Source: Verrucomicrobiales bacterium
GTDB taxonomy: Bacteria; Verrucomicrobiota; Verrucomicrobiia; Limisphaerales; J093
Length of the DNA stretch: 64,000 nt
Assembly (NCBI GenBank): GCA_015075445.1
Contig: JABTUJ010000039.1
Location: forward strand, 1-64,000
Direction of reading: 5' to 3'
The number at the start of each line of letters is the position of its first letter. Position 1 is the first letter of the stretch. The notes below the pieces were generated by a model. The model was not told the origin of the DNA and did not search any database. It saw only the letters and a program-made list of their open reading frames with translations. Positions 1 through 9,250 of this stretch are shown in pieces. The position numbers and the translations under genes are program-made.

Positions 1-269
1 TTGCAGGTCGCGAGGCACGTCCGACCGCAAATGTTAAATGTTAAGATGCGACCCCAGGGGCTGTCGGTGGCAGGCGAGGCTTCCTCCGGTCTCGGCCTTG
101 GCGCTCGGGTTTACCACGGTTCCCTTTCTGAGACCGTGCGCCGCTTGAGCTTTGATTTTTGCGACCGCCCCGGCATGGTCTCCCGCGTCGATTACGGGTG
201 CGATCACCCCCGGCCGCCGCAACTTTTGCGCGCAACGGTTGTATCACCCGTCGTCTGACTGCCTTGAAC
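1..269. other. Upstream region of secretion operon, no gene seen
   Basis: Short open frames occur on both strands here, but none has recognisable composition, a ribosome binding site or a family motif. The stretch probably carries the promoter of the secretion operon that starts at 270, though I cannot point to convincing -35 and -10 boxes. Confidence 0.4.
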
Positions 270-2024
270 ATGGCTGTTGCCTCCATCAAGAGACTGCTGA
301 GCCAGGCCGCCCTGGCCGGCGCCGACCAATGGGATCAGTGGCGCCGCGAATGGGCGGCCGAGCCGGAGTCAGGCGCGAAGGCCAAGACCCTTCTCGAACA
401 AGTCCAGCGGCGGCTCGAACTGCCCGAAGCCGACTTCCTTCCCCGCGTGGCCACCGCCCTGGGCTGGCCGTACGTCGAGCGCATCAGCGTGCCACAGGAA
501 GAAGAGGCCAAACGCGAGTTACGCCGGCGCCTCTCGCCCAAGATCGCCTTCCAGCATCAGGTCAGTCCCGTGAAGATCGAGGGGGACCACGTCTGGCTCG
601 CCCCGGCCGACCCGTTCGACTCGGACATGATCAGCACCGTGCTTTTCGACGCCGGCGAGCGGGTCCAGTTCGTCCTCGCTCCCCGCGAAGAGATCGACAA
701 AGGCCTCAAGGGCATCTACGGCGTCGGCGCCGAAACGCTCGACGGCATGGCCAAGGACGACGCCGGCGATGAAGAACAGGCCGTCAGCAAGGAAATCACC
801 GAGGACGACCAGGAGGCCAGCGTCATCAAGTTCGTCAACCAGATCGTCTGGGAGGCCTACAACAGCCGCGCCACCGACATCCATTTCGAGCCCATGGAGA
901 CGGACCTGCGCATCCGGTACCGCATCGACGGCATGCTCTACCGGGCCCCGGTCCCCAACGAACTGAAGAAGTACCAGTCGGCCATTCTCTCCCGCGTGAA
1001 GGTCATGGCCGGCATGAACATCGCCGAGAAACGCCTCCCCCAGGACGGGCGCATCAACGTCCGCATCAAAGGCCAGGAAATCGACATCCGCGTCTCCACC
1101 GTGCCCACCGTTTACGGGGAGTCCACGTCCCTCCGTCTCCTGCGTCGGGGCGGCCAGATCTGGACCATGCCCAGCCTCGGCCTGCCCGCGCGCGAGGAAG
1201 AAGCGATCCGCCAACTCATCCGCAAACCCCACGGCATCTTTCTGGTCACCGGTCCGACCGGTTCCGGCAAGTCGACCTCGCTCTACACGTTCCTCACCGA
1301 GATCAACCTCCCCACCAAGCGCATCATCACCGTCGAGGAACCGGTCGAGTACGAAATCGCCGGCATCAACCAGATCGCCGTCCGCCCCGACATCGGCCTC
1401 ACCTTCGCCGTCGGCCTCCGCCACATCCTGCGCCAGGACCCCAATGTCGTCATGGTCGGCGAAATCCGCGACCTCGAGACGGCGGAGATCGCCATCCGCG
1501 CGTCCCTGACCGGCCACCTGGTCTTCAGCACGCTCCACACGAACGACGCCCCGAGCGCCTTCACCCGCCTCATTGACATGGGCATCGAGCCCTTCCTGGT
1601 CGCGTCGTCCGTCGAGGCGGTCATGGCCCAACGCCTCGTCCGCCTCATCTGTCCCGCCTGTCAGACTCCCCAGACCGTCGAGCCCACGTACCTGGCCAAG
1701 ATCGGTTTCCCGCGTGACCAGGTCGCGAGCACGACTTTCTACAAGGGCGCCGGGTGCGACGAATGCCGTTTCCTCGGTTACCAGGACCGCACCGGGATCT
1801 ATGAGTTACTCGTCGTCAACGAAGGCATGCGCCCCCTCATCATGAGCCGTGCGTCCGCCTCGACCATCGCCGCCCGCTCCCTCGAAGACGGCATGAAGAC
1901 CCTGCGCATGGCGGGCTGGGAACGGGTCCGGCATCCCACCCGACCCACCACCCTCGAAGAGGTCCTGCGCGTGACCCAGGTCGAGGAACACCTCACCGCC
2001 CTCCTCGGCGACGAGAAACCCTGA
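270..2024 (+). CDS. gspE: Type II secretion / type IV pilus assembly ATPase GspE/PilB
   Basis: Cytoplasmic hexameric ATPase that powers pseudopilus or pilus assembly. The 584-residue product has an N-terminal MshEN-like region, then the GspE core: Walker A GPTGSGKS (about residues 328-335), an Asp-box region TVEEPVEYE, Walker B VVMVGEIRD (about 393-401) and a late tetracysteine zinc motif (CPAC about 461-464, then CDEC). Length matches the family. The frame is open upstream to 159, but the ATG at 270 starts the conserved N-terminus, and the upstream extension is Arg-rich and unlike the family. It is the first gene of a four-gene operon; the next start lies 5 bases after the stop. The set lacks a visible GspF, so the inner-membrane platform must be encoded elsewhere. 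Confidence 0.93.
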   Translation: MAVASIKRLLSQAALAGADQWDQWRREWAAEPESGAKAKTLLEQVQRRLELPEADFLPRVATALGWPYVERISVPQEEEAKRELRRRLSPKIAFQHQVSPVKIEGDHVWLAPADPFDSDMISTVLFDAGERVQFVLAPREEIDKGLKGIYGVGAETLDGMAKDDAGDEEQAVSKEITEDDQEASVIKFVNQIVWEAYNSRATDIHFEPMETDLRIRYRIDGMLYRAPVPNELKKYQSAILSRVKVMAGMNIAEKRLPQDGRINVRIKGQEIDIRVSTVPTVYGESTSLRLLRRGGQIWTMPSLGLPAREEEAIRQLIRKPHGIFLVTGPTGSGKSTSLYTFLTEINLPTKRIITVEEPVEYEIAGINQIAVRPDIGLTFAVGLRHILRQDPNVVMVGEIRDLETAEIAIRASLTGHLVFSTLHTNDAPSAFTRLIDMGIEPFLVASSVEAVMAQRLVRLICPACQTPQTVEPTYLAKIGFPRDQVASTTFYKGAGCDECRFLGYQDRTGIYELLVVNEGMRPLIMSRASASTIAARSLEDGMKTLRMAGWERVRHPTRPTTLEEVLRVTQVEEHLTALLGDEKP

Positions 2025-2029
2025 GGACC

Positions 2030-3406
2030 ATGGCCGCCAAGATCCAACGCTGGACGTCCTGCTACGTGCTGGCCCCCGCGGGGGCCGAGCGCCTCCTCTG
2101 GCAGTTCAGCCGCAAAGGTGAGAACGCCTCCCTCGAGTTCGAACGCCGGTTCGCCGCGGAGGAAACCCTGCCTGCGGACCGTATCGGAAAGACCTTCCGC
2201 CACACCTGGCAGCCGCGCCTCAACATCGCCTGGCTGCCTCCCGAGCAGATCTTCCTCCGGGTCGTGGAACTCCCGCCCGCCGAACCTGCCGAGTTGCCGG
2301 CGCTCGTCGAATTCCAGCTCGAGAAGCTCTCCCCCCTGCCGGCCGCCCAAAGCGTCTGGGGCGTCGAAGCCCTGTCGTCTGCCCCCGGTGAACCGGTGAC
2401 CGTCCTGTTGCTCATCGCCGACCGCGCCGCGGTCGAAGCTCACCTCGGGACGTTGGAAGTGGCCGGTTATCGTCCCGACCGCCTCGAACTCCCCGCCCTG
2501 CGCGAACTCCTTGCGCTGCCGTCGCCGGCCGACGGCATGGTCCTGCTCGCCGACCTCGCCGCCGGCCAACTCACCACGCTCACCGCCTGGTGGGTTGAAG
2601 GCAAACTGCGCCATGTCAGCCTCGGCCGGTTCGCCGACAACGCCGGCACCGCTGATCGCTTGATCGAAACCCTCCGGCGCACCGTCTGGGCGGGTGAGCT
2701 CGAAGGGTGGCTCGCGGATCTGCCGCCCGTGACTCTCGTCGCCGAGCCCACGCTCGCCGCGCGATTCGACGCCGCCCTCAAGGACTTCAGCGGCCACGAA
2801 GTCCGCTGGCAGGAGCGCCTCGCGCCGGCGCAGGTCGCCGCCGTCTCCGCCACTGCTCGTGCGCCGGTCAATCTCCTGCCTCCGGAGATCGCCCAGCGCT
2901 ATCGCCGCGAATTCGTCGATCGCCTCTGGATGCGGGCGCTGGGGGCCGTGGCGCTCGTTTACGTCTTTGCCGTTCTGGGCTACCTCGCCTACCTGAGCAT
3001 CCTCGACTACCAGAAGGGGAGCGTGGACCACCAGATCGCCCTCGAAACGGCCAAGCACAACCAGGCCCTCCAGCTCCGCGCGCGGGTCGAGATCCTGCAG
3101 GAACAGGTCAACCTCAAGTTCGCCGCCCTCGACTGTTGGAAGGCGGCCGCCGAAGCACTGCCCGACTCCATGACCCTGAACTCCCTCACCTTCCAGCGGG
3201 GCAAGAAACTCGGCCTCATGGGTTCCGTCCCTCCCGATCAACAAGGCAAAGTGACCGAGTACAACGCCGCCCTCGCCCGGGCCACCATCGCGGGTCGCCC
3301 CCTCTTCAGCTCGGTCACCACCAAGTCCATCCAAACCCCCGGCCGCCCGGGTGCGGAGGCCACCTGGAGCCTCGAATGCGAGATCAACCGGCGCGACCTC
3401 CCATGA
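2030..3406 (+). CDS. GspL / PilM-PilN-like inner-membrane assembly protein
   Basis: Predicted cytoplasm-to-inner-membrane coupling protein of the secretion machine (458 residues). The first ~280 residues resemble the divergent actin-like fold of PilM/GspL. They are followed by the PilN-type motif VNLLPPEI, one membrane helix (about residues 303-325, ALGAVALVYVFAVLGYLAYL), a coiled coil and a periplasmic ferredoxin-like tail. This arrangement is a natural PilM-PilN (GspL) fusion. The stop overlaps the start of the PilO-like gene in ATGA, showing translational coupling. The operon position between an ATPase and PilO/GspD supports the call more strongly than any single motif. Confidence 0.8.
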   Translation: MAAKIQRWTSCYVLAPAGAERLLWQFSRKGENASLEFERRFAAEETLPADRIGKTFRHTWQPRLNIAWLPPEQIFLRVVELPPAEPAELPALVEFQLEKLSPLPAAQSVWGVEALSSAPGEPVTVLLLIADRAAVEAHLGTLEVAGYRPDRLELPALRELLALPSPADGMVLLADLAAGQLTTLTAWWVEGKLRHVSLGRFADNAGTADRLIETLRRTVWAGELEGWLADLPPVTLVAEPTLAARFDAALKDFSGHEVRWQERLAPAQVAAVSATARAPVNLLPPEIAQRYRREFVDRLWMRALGAVALVYVFAVLGYLAYLSILDYQKGSVDHQIALETAKHNQALQLRARVEILQEQVNLKFAALDCWKAAAEALPDSMTLNSLTFQRGKKLGLMGSVPPDQQGKVTEYNAALARATIAGRPLFSSVTTKSIQTPGRPGAEATWSLECEINRRDLP

Positions 3407-4050
3407 GCAGCATCCTCGATTCCCTGAACCTGCGCCCGCAGGAAAAGCGCATCCTCGCGGCCGTGCTCGCGGTCGTTACCGTGCTCGTCAGCGTGTTCTT
3501 TGTCTGGCCCAAGCTCGACCAGTGGAGGGCTTCGCAGAACGCGCTCCAGAACGCCCGCAAGAAACTGCAGCAGTACCGCGCCGAAATCGCCCGCATCCCG
3601 GAGTATGAAGCCCGCCTGCGCGAACTCGAAGGCCAGGGCTCGGCCGTCCTGCCCGAGGAACAAGCCCTCGCCTTGATGCGCAGCATCCAGACCCAGGCCA
3701 ACCTCCACAGCGTCCCCATCACCAGCACACGCGTCGGCACCGCCGCGGCCTCGACCACCAGCACCAACACCTTCTTTGACGAACAGGTCGTCAACGTCGG
3801 CGTCAACACCAGCGAGGAACCCCTCGTGAACTTCCTCCACTCCCTCGGCACCGGAAACTCGATGATCCGCGTCCGCGACATGGACCTCCGCCCCGATCCC
3901 CCCCGCTTCAAACTCAACGGCAGCATCACCCTCGTCGCCAGTTACCAGAAAAAGCCCAAGACCAGCCGACCTGCCCCGGCGCCCGCCGTCGCGCCTCCGC
4001 TGGCCTCCGCCGCTGCGAATACCAACCGCGTCGTCCCTTCTAAGCCGTGA
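3403..4050 (+). CDS. PilO / GspM-like inner-membrane protein
   Basis: A 215-residue bitopic protein: a short cytoplasmic N-terminus, one membrane helix (about residues 19-36, ILAAVLAVVTVLVSVFFVW), a coiled coil (about 40-80) and a periplasmic ferredoxin-like domain, ending in a Pro/Ala-rich tail. This is the PilO/GspM layout; such proteins dimerise with PilN/GspL and link the inner-membrane complex to the secretin. The ATG start is chosen because it overlaps the preceding stop (ATGA). The frame is open much further upstream, but only as an out-of-frame shadow of the previous gene. Its own stop overlaps the GTG start of the secretin gene in the same way. Confidence 0.8.
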   Translation: MSSILDSLNLRPQEKRILAAVLAVVTVLVSVFFVWPKLDQWRASQNALQNARKKLQQYRAEIARIPEYEARLRELEGQGSAVLPEEQALALMRSIQTQANLHSVPITSTRVGTAAASTTSTNTFFDEQVVNVGVNTSEEPLVNFLHSLGTGNSMIRVRDMDLRPDPPRFKLNGSITLVASYQKKPKTSRPAPAPAVAPPLASAAANTNRVVPSKP

Positions 4051-6476
4051 AAATCCCCCCCGTCTCCCTCGCCGCGCTCGCCGCACTCGCCGTTGGCCTC
4101 GGCGTCCTGGTCACCCGCTCCCAATCCCCCGCTGCGCCCGACGCTCCGCCCACACCCGCCGAGGCGCCGGGCACGGACCCGGCAACCGGCGAGCCCGTGG
4201 CCGACCCGCCCGCGAATACGCCCCCCGCCCCGATCACTCCGGCCACGCCCGCGTTCCCGGTTCCTCCCGTGCCGAGTTCGACCCGAACGCCGGTGCGCCC
4301 CCCGGCGGCCACACCGCGCGCAGCCCCCACCGGCGCACCCGCGACCCTCCCAAGTCTGCCCGCCCCCGGCACCGTCGGCCCTCGGACGGCCCCCACGGCT
4401 TCCCCCGCCGCCCAGCCCGCCTTCCCCGTTCCGCCCCCCGCACGACTTCCCGCCAGTCCCGCGGCCCAGCCCGCGGTTCCGGGTTTTCCACCCGCCGGCG
4501 TTCCCGCCGCCGCGGGTGCTGCGGCCGCACCCCCAGCGGGCATCAGTCCCCCAGTCGCCTCCGCCGCCGCGGGTGGAACAGGCGCGGCCGTGGCCGGCGC
4601 GGACGGCCTGATTGCTCCCGGCATGCTCGCGCTCCAGATGGCGGAACTCGAACAGGTCCTCGCCATGTACGCCGAGTTGACCCAGCGGACCGTGCTCCGG
4701 ACCACCGCGCTGCCCAAGGCCAACGTGATGTTGAGCAACCAGACCCCCTGGACCACCGAGGAAGCCGTGCAGGCCCTCGACACGGTCCTGGCGATGAACG
4801 GCATCAGCATGCTCAATGTCGGCGAGAAGTTCGTCAGCGCCGTGCCCTCGAACACCGTCCTGCAGGAGGGCGGCGCCTTCTCGGGCCTTGACCCAAAAGA
4901 CCTCTCCGAGACCGGCCAGTTCGTGACCAAGGTGGTCAAGGTGAAGCACGCGCTGCCCTCGGAGCTCCAGCAGATCATCGCCGGCTTCAGCAAGACCCAG
5001 AACGGCATCCTCCCCATCGACAGCACCATGACGCTCGTGCTCCGCGACTACCCCGCCAACGTGAAGCGGATGACCGAGATCCTCGACGAGGTCGACGTCG
5101 AAGTGGAACGCGACTACAAGCTCGAAGTCATCCCCATCAAGTACGGCAAGGTGGACGAGATCTATGGCACCATGAGCGCCCTTATCGGCGGCTCGGGCGC
5201 CGGCGTCGGCACAGGCGCCGGGGCCGTCGCGCGCACCACCGGCGTCGGCCGCACCACCTCGCGCGCCATGCGCGGCGGCACGGGCTACGGCAGCCGCACC
5301 GGCGGTTCCGGCGTCGGCGGCTACAGCAGTGGCGGCTACCGCAATCCCATGGGCGGTGGCGGTTACTACCCCCAACAGGCCGTCGCGGCCCCCGTCGGCA
5401 CCGCCGCCCGTCCCGCCACTCCCAGCCCCGCCACCACCTTCAACCAGCGTTTCCAGTCCATCCTCAACCGCGCCGCCGGCCAGCAGGCCCAGCAGCTCCA
5501 GCTCCTCGAAGACGCCCGCATCGTCCCGGACGAACGCTCCAATTCCCTCATCGTCTACGCCAGCAAGGACGACATGAAGATGATCACCAACATCGTCGCC
5601 AAGGTCGATCGCCTCCTCGCCCAGGTGGTCATCGATGCCATCATCATGGACGTGGCCCTCACCGACGCCTACCAGCTCGGCGTGTCCTGGCTCATGAACC
5701 CCCAGCAGTCCGGCAACTGGACCTCCGTGGCCGCCAGCCGGCAGGGCCAGAACCTCGTCGCCGGCCTCACCAACATCGCCAGCGGCGGCGGCGGCTTCAG
5801 CTATCTCGCCCGCTTCAAGGACGACCTCACCGTCGCCGTCGAAGCCCTCGCCTCGAACAACAAAGGCCAGATCCTCTCCCGCCCGCGTGTCCAGACCAGT
5901 CACGCCATGCCCGCCGTCTTCTCCGTCGGCCAGTCTGTCCCCTACGTCACCACCACCTCTTACGGCGGTTCCTACTACGGACCGCAATCCTCGTTCCAGC
6001 AGCTCGACGTCTCCACCGAGCTGAACGTCACGCCCTTCATCACCCCCGACGGCCTCGTCGTCATGGAGATCGACCAGAACATCGAGGAAATCTCCGGCTT
6101 CGAAGAGTTCCCCAACGTGGGCAAGCTCCCCCGCACCGTCCACCGCTACGCCAGCGCCACCGTCTCGGTCCGGGACCGCGAGACCATCATCCTCGGCGGC
6201 TACATCCGCACCTCCAAGAGCAAGACCAGCTCGGGTGTCCCGCTCCTCAAGGACATCCCGATCCTCGGCGCCGCCTTCCGCAGCAAGGGCAGCGACAGCT
6301 CCCGCAGCGAGCTCATCGTCCTCATCCGCCCCACCGTTCTCATCACCCCCGAAGACGCGGCCGCCGAAGCCGAGGCCGAACGCAACCGCCTGCCCGGCAT
6401 CCGCGAGATGGAACGGAGCGTTGACGAGTACGAGGAGAACACCGGCGCCCGTCTGAAAACCCTCTTCGGCAAGTGA
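4047..6476 (+). CDS. gspD: Type II secretion system secretin GspD
   Basis: Outer-membrane secretin of 809 residues. An N-terminal hydrophobic export signal (about residues 6-22) is followed by a Pro/Ala-rich linker of about 150 residues, then N0/N1-type ring domains, a Gly/Ser/Tyr-rich insertion in the N3 region (about 390-450), and the C-terminal secretin domain with VPYVTTTSYGG and the conserved stretch around VSVRDRETIILGGYI. The long linker and Gly-rich insert are unusual compared with proteobacterial GspD but typical of verrucomicrobial homologues. The start is GTG, overlapping the previous stop (GTGA at 4047-4050). It forms the terminal channel of the machine built by the three upstream genes. 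Confidence 0.9.
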   Translation: MKIPPVSLAALAALAVGLGVLVTRSQSPAAPDAPPTPAEAPGTDPATGEPVADPPANTPPAPITPATPAFPVPPVPSSTRTPVRPPAATPRAAPTGAPATLPSLPAPGTVGPRTAPTASPAAQPAFPVPPPARLPASPAAQPAVPGFPPAGVPAAAGAAAAPPAGISPPVASAAAGGTGAAVAGADGLIAPGMLALQMAELEQVLAMYAELTQRTVLRTTALPKANVMLSNQTPWTTEEAVQALDTVLAMNGISMLNVGEKFVSAVPSNTVLQEGGAFSGLDPKDLSETGQFVTKVVKVKHALPSELQQIIAGFSKTQNGILPIDSTMTLVLRDYPANVKRMTEILDEVDVEVERDYKLEVIPIKYGKVDEIYGTMSALIGGSGAGVGTGAGAVARTTGVGRTTSRAMRGGTGYGSRTGGSGVGGYSSGGYRNPMGGGGYYPQQAVAAPVGTAARPATPSPATTFNQRFQSILNRAAGQQAQQLQLLEDARIVPDERSNSLIVYASKDDMKMITNIVAKVDRLLAQVVIDAIIMDVALTDAYQLGVSWLMNPQQSGNWTSVAASRQGQNLVAGLTNIASGGGGFSYLARFKDDLTVAVEALASNNKGQILSRPRVQTSHAMPAVFSVGQSVPYVTTTSYGGSYYGPQSSFQQLDVSTELNVTPFITPDGLVVMEIDQNIEEISGFEEFPNVGKLPRTVHRYASATVSVRDRETIILGGYIRTSKSKTSSGVPLLKDIPILGAAFRSKGSDSSRSELIVLIRPTVLITPEDAAAEAEAERNRLPGIREMERSVDEYEENTGARLKTLFGK

Positions 6477-6512
6477 TGCCGCCCTTGCTCACGCCTCGCG
6501 CCACAGCCCCCT

Positions 6513-8783
6513 ATGGCTCGTTCCTTCAGTCCTTCCCATCAACCTGTGGTGCGGGCGTCCCGCCTGCACCTTCCGCGGCTTGGGGCCACTGAGCAGGCCC
6601 CGGCCCGAAGCTCTCCTGCCGACTGTAGGCGCCGACGTGAGGAGGCGTCGCGGGTCGGCGACAACGGCGCTTCGCCGCCTCACGTCGGCGTCTACCGTCC
6701 AGCTTTCCCCAGCCTCCTCACCTCGCTCGCCTTGGTTCTTCCTCTGTTTCTCCCTGCCTCCGCGCTCGCCGACGGAGCCGTGACCAACAGTTCCCTTGCC
6801 TCGCTCTATGGTGCGCTGCTGGGCGGCGGACGCGTCACCTTCTCCACCACCAACAACCTCACCTTCAGCCTCGTCGCGCCCCTCGAAATCCTCGCCGACA
6901 CCACCCTGGATGCCGCCACCAACACCACCACCATCACGCTCTCCGGGGTGGACCGCACGCGGCTGTTCAACGTCCATCCCGGCGTCACGCTCACGCTCTT
7001 GAACCTCACCCTCGCCAACGGCCTGAGCACCAATGGCGCGGCCATCTTCAACGAAGGCACCGTCCTCGCCACCAACTGCGTCTTCCAGAACCACCTCGCC
7101 GCGGGTCCCGATGGCCAGGCCGGCAGCGCCGGTACCCAGGACTTCAGCTTCGGTACCCGGGCAGGCGACGGGGGCACGGGTCAGATCGGGCGCGGCGGCG
7201 CGTTCTTCAACCTCGGGACCCTCCACCTCGCCCGCTGCCGCTTCACCAACAACCGCGCCGAGGGCGGCGACGGCGGCAACGGGGGCGCCGGTGGCAACGG
7301 CGGGCTCCAGGGCGGACGTGGCGGAGACGGCGGCGAACCCGGCCTGGCCCAAGGCGGCGCCATCTTCAGTCTCGGCACGGTGCAGGCCCACGACTGCACC
7401 TTCGCCAACAACCGCGCCACGGCCGGCGCCGGGGGAACCGGCGGCGCCTCCGGCACGGGCGGACATCAGGACGCCGTGCCGTTGCCGGGCATCAGCCGCG
7501 GCGGCGCCCCCGCTGCCGGCGGCGCCCTCTGCTCGGCCGGCGAGGCGTCGTTCGTGGCCTGTACCTTCCATACGAACACGGTCACCGCCGGCCTGGCGGC
7601 CGACGAGTTCACCGACCCCTCGGGCTGGGGCCGGCCCGGCCGACGCGGCGGGATCGCCGAAGGAGGTGCCATCGCCAACGAAGGCACCCTCACCCTCACC
7701 AACTGCACCTTTGCCGCCAATGCCGCGACCGGTGGCGGCGGCGGCGATGCCGGCAACGGCACCCAGTTCCGCGGCGGCGAAGGCGGAAACGGCGGTGACG
7801 CGTTCGGCGGTGCGTTGTGGACCCGTGTCCACGCCACGGTGGTCCACTGCACCTTCGCGGATGGGTCGGCCACGGGCGGCGCCGGCGGCGCTGCGGGGCA
7901 GGATTCCTGGGACCTGGACCCCATCAATCCCCGCCCGGGCCGCCCGGGTGTCCATGGCGGTGGCCACCTCGCCCGCACCGGCGGAACCCTCGCCCTCCAG
8001 AACTCGCTCGTCGCCTACAGCGTCTCCGGCGGCAATGGCTACGGCGGTTGCGAGGACCTTGGACACAACCTGAGCTCGGACAACACCCTTCCCTTCCATG
8101 CCTCCGGGAGTCTCACGAACACCGCTCCCCTGCTGGGCGATCTCGGAGATTACGGCGGCGCCACCCAAACCATCCCCCTCCTCGCCGGGAGTCCAGCCAT
8201 CGACGCCGCCGCGACCATCGCCGGCCTCGTCACCGACCAGCGCGGCGTCGCCCGCCCCCAGGGTGCCGCCTATGACATCGGTGCCTTCGAACGTCCCTTC
8301 GCCAGTATCGCCGGCCGCGTTACCCGTGCTGACGACTCGCCCTATCCCGGCGTCGTCCTGACCCTCCTTTCGGCCACCGCGCCTCCCGTCACCACCACCA
8401 CCGACACCACCGGCGCCTACCGATTTGATCCCATGCCCGGCGTGGACCTGGGTGTCTATCGCATCGTACCCCCTACCAACGGACTGCCTTTCGACCCGAC
8501 TTACCGCCAGGTCGAATTGACCAGTCCTTCCCAGAGCATTACGGGACTCGACTTTGAGGCCGGCCGGGGAGCAATCGTCAGCTTCGGATTCACCGTGGAC
8601 GGCGCGTTCACCCTCCGCTTCCGGGGCGAACCGCTTCAACCCGCCCGCCTCGAATCCGCCGATTCCCTGGGGGCTTGGGAGCCGGTCGGTGAGGCCACCA
8701 CCGACGCCACCGGCCAGGTCGATTTCACCGACCCGCTTTCGCCCGACGCCGCTTTCCGCCTCTACCGCGTCGTCGTCCCTTGA
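6513..8783 (+). CDS. Secreted beta-helix protein with choice-of-anchor Q and carboxypeptidase-like domains
   Basis: Large secreted protein rich in Gly, Asn and Thr. A signal peptide is visible at SLLTSLALVLPLFLPASALA. Then come repeated strands of a right-handed beta helix with many NGG/GGxGG turns, the choice-of-anchor Q signature (SPAIDA, DQRGVARPQ, YDIGAFE), a carboxypeptidase-regulatory/CNA-B-like domain (SIAGRVTRADDSPYPGVVL) and a C-terminal domain ending FRLYRVVVP, common in verrucomicrobial exported proteins. The ATG at 6513 has no clear ribosome site and puts a palindromic repeat (6624-6695) inside the coding N-terminus ahead of the signal peptide. No better start is visible after the repeat except a TTG at 6732, so the true start is uncertain. 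Substrate or adhesion role unknown. Confidence 0.75.
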   Translation: MARSFSPSHQPVVRASRLHLPRLGATEQAPARSSPADCRRRREEASRVGDNGASPPHVGVYRPAFPSLLTSLALVLPLFLPASALADGAVTNSSLASLYGALLGGGRVTFSTTNNLTFSLVAPLEILADTTLDAATNTTTITLSGVDRTRLFNVHPGVTLTLLNLTLANGLSTNGAAIFNEGTVLATNCVFQNHLAAGPDGQAGSAGTQDFSFGTRAGDGGTGQIGRGGAFFNLGTLHLARCRFTNNRAEGGDGGNGGAGGNGGLQGGRGGDGGEPGLAQGGAIFSLGTVQAHDCTFANNRATAGAGGTGGASGTGGHQDAVPLPGISRGGAPAAGGALCSAGEASFVACTFHTNTVTAGLAADEFTDPSGWGRPGRRGGIAEGGAIANEGTLTLTNCTFAANAATGGGGGDAGNGTQFRGGEGGNGGDAFGGALWTRVHATVVHCTFADGSATGGAGGAAGQDSWDLDPINPRPGRPGVHGGGHLARTGGTLALQNSLVAYSVSGGNGYGGCEDLGHNLSSDNTLPFHASGSLTNTAPLLGDLGDYGGATQTIPLLAGSPAIDAAATIAGLVTDQRGVARPQGAAYDIGAFERPFASIAGRVTRADDSPYPGVVLTLLSATAPPVTTTTDTTGAYRFDPMPGVDLGVYRIVPPTNGLPFDPTYRQVELTSPSQSITGLDFEAGRGAIVSFGFTVDGAFTLRFRGEPLQPARLESADSLGAWEPVGEATTDATGQVDFTDPLSPDAAFRLYRVVVP
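6624..6695. repeat. Dispersed palindrome, copy 1
   Basis: Long imperfect hairpin. The left arm contains GCCGACGTGAGGAGGCG and the right arm its near-exact reverse complement, with a ~25-base loop. It belongs to a family with copies at 9128-9200 and 18299-18358. It lies between gspD and the mature part of the next secreted protein, and overlaps the apparent N-terminal extension of that gene. Confidence 0.85.
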
Positions 8784-9127
8784 GCAGGACGACGGGCGTA
8801 TCCGCGAGGGCCCGGCGGACGGTCGGTTCGCTGAATCCTCGGATCACGCGTGGGTTGTCACCATTTCATGGGGATTTTGCAGGCCAGGTAGGGTTTCGTG
8901 AACCCGGTTGATCCCGGGTTCGGTTCACGGAGCGTACGGCTCGGGCAACCGCTAGTGCGGAGCGTGGCAGGATCCTCGGAACGGTCGGAGCCTACCATGC
9001 TCCATCCCTCACCTTCACCATTCCCACCGGGCGCCCGCGAGGTTAGGCTCCGCCCACCATGCACGCCCTCTGCTCCACCGATACCGCCGCCTCGCGCCCC
9101 CACCGACTCCGGGACTCTCCTACCCGC
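8784..9127. other. Intergenic region with hairpins
   Basis: Non-coding stretch. An inverted repeat CGTGAAC (8897-8903) / GTTCACG (8923-8929) encloses a further CCGG-based stem and could end transcription of the preceding gene, although no T-run follows. A second inverted pair, CGGAGCCTA (8986-8994) / TAGGCTCCG (9044-9052), looks like mosaic repeat DNA. No gene is supported here. Confidence 0.5.
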
Positions 9128-9200
9128 TGCAGGCGCCGAGGTGAGGAGGCGTTGCGGGTTAGGGGCAATGCCGCTTCGCCTCCTCACGTCGGCGCCTACA
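9128..9200. repeat. Dispersed palindrome, copy 2
   Basis: Second copy of the hairpin family: the left arm carries GCGCCGAGGTGAGGAGGCG, the right arm CGCCTCCTCACGTCGGCGC. The loop differs from copy 1 but keeps the ATGCCGCTT/ACGGCGCTT end. It sits ~50 bases upstream of the esterase/beta-helix gene and would be read as an N-terminal extension if a far-upstream start were used. Confidence 0.85.
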
Positions 9201-9250
9201 CTCACTCGCGGGTGCATGCCGAGTGGGGAGTCACAGGGCGGGCCCGGAGG

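Noticed and set aside
3942..6143. Long minus-strand open frame of 733 codons opposite gspD
   Set aside because: It mirrors the secretin gene in a GC-rich codon-biased region, is Gly/Asp/Arg-rich and has no domain. It is an antisense artefact.
6489..8639. Minus-strand open frame opposite the beta-helix protein
   Set aside because: Low-complexity Gly/Ala/Glu/Val text produced by the complement of repeated coding sequence.
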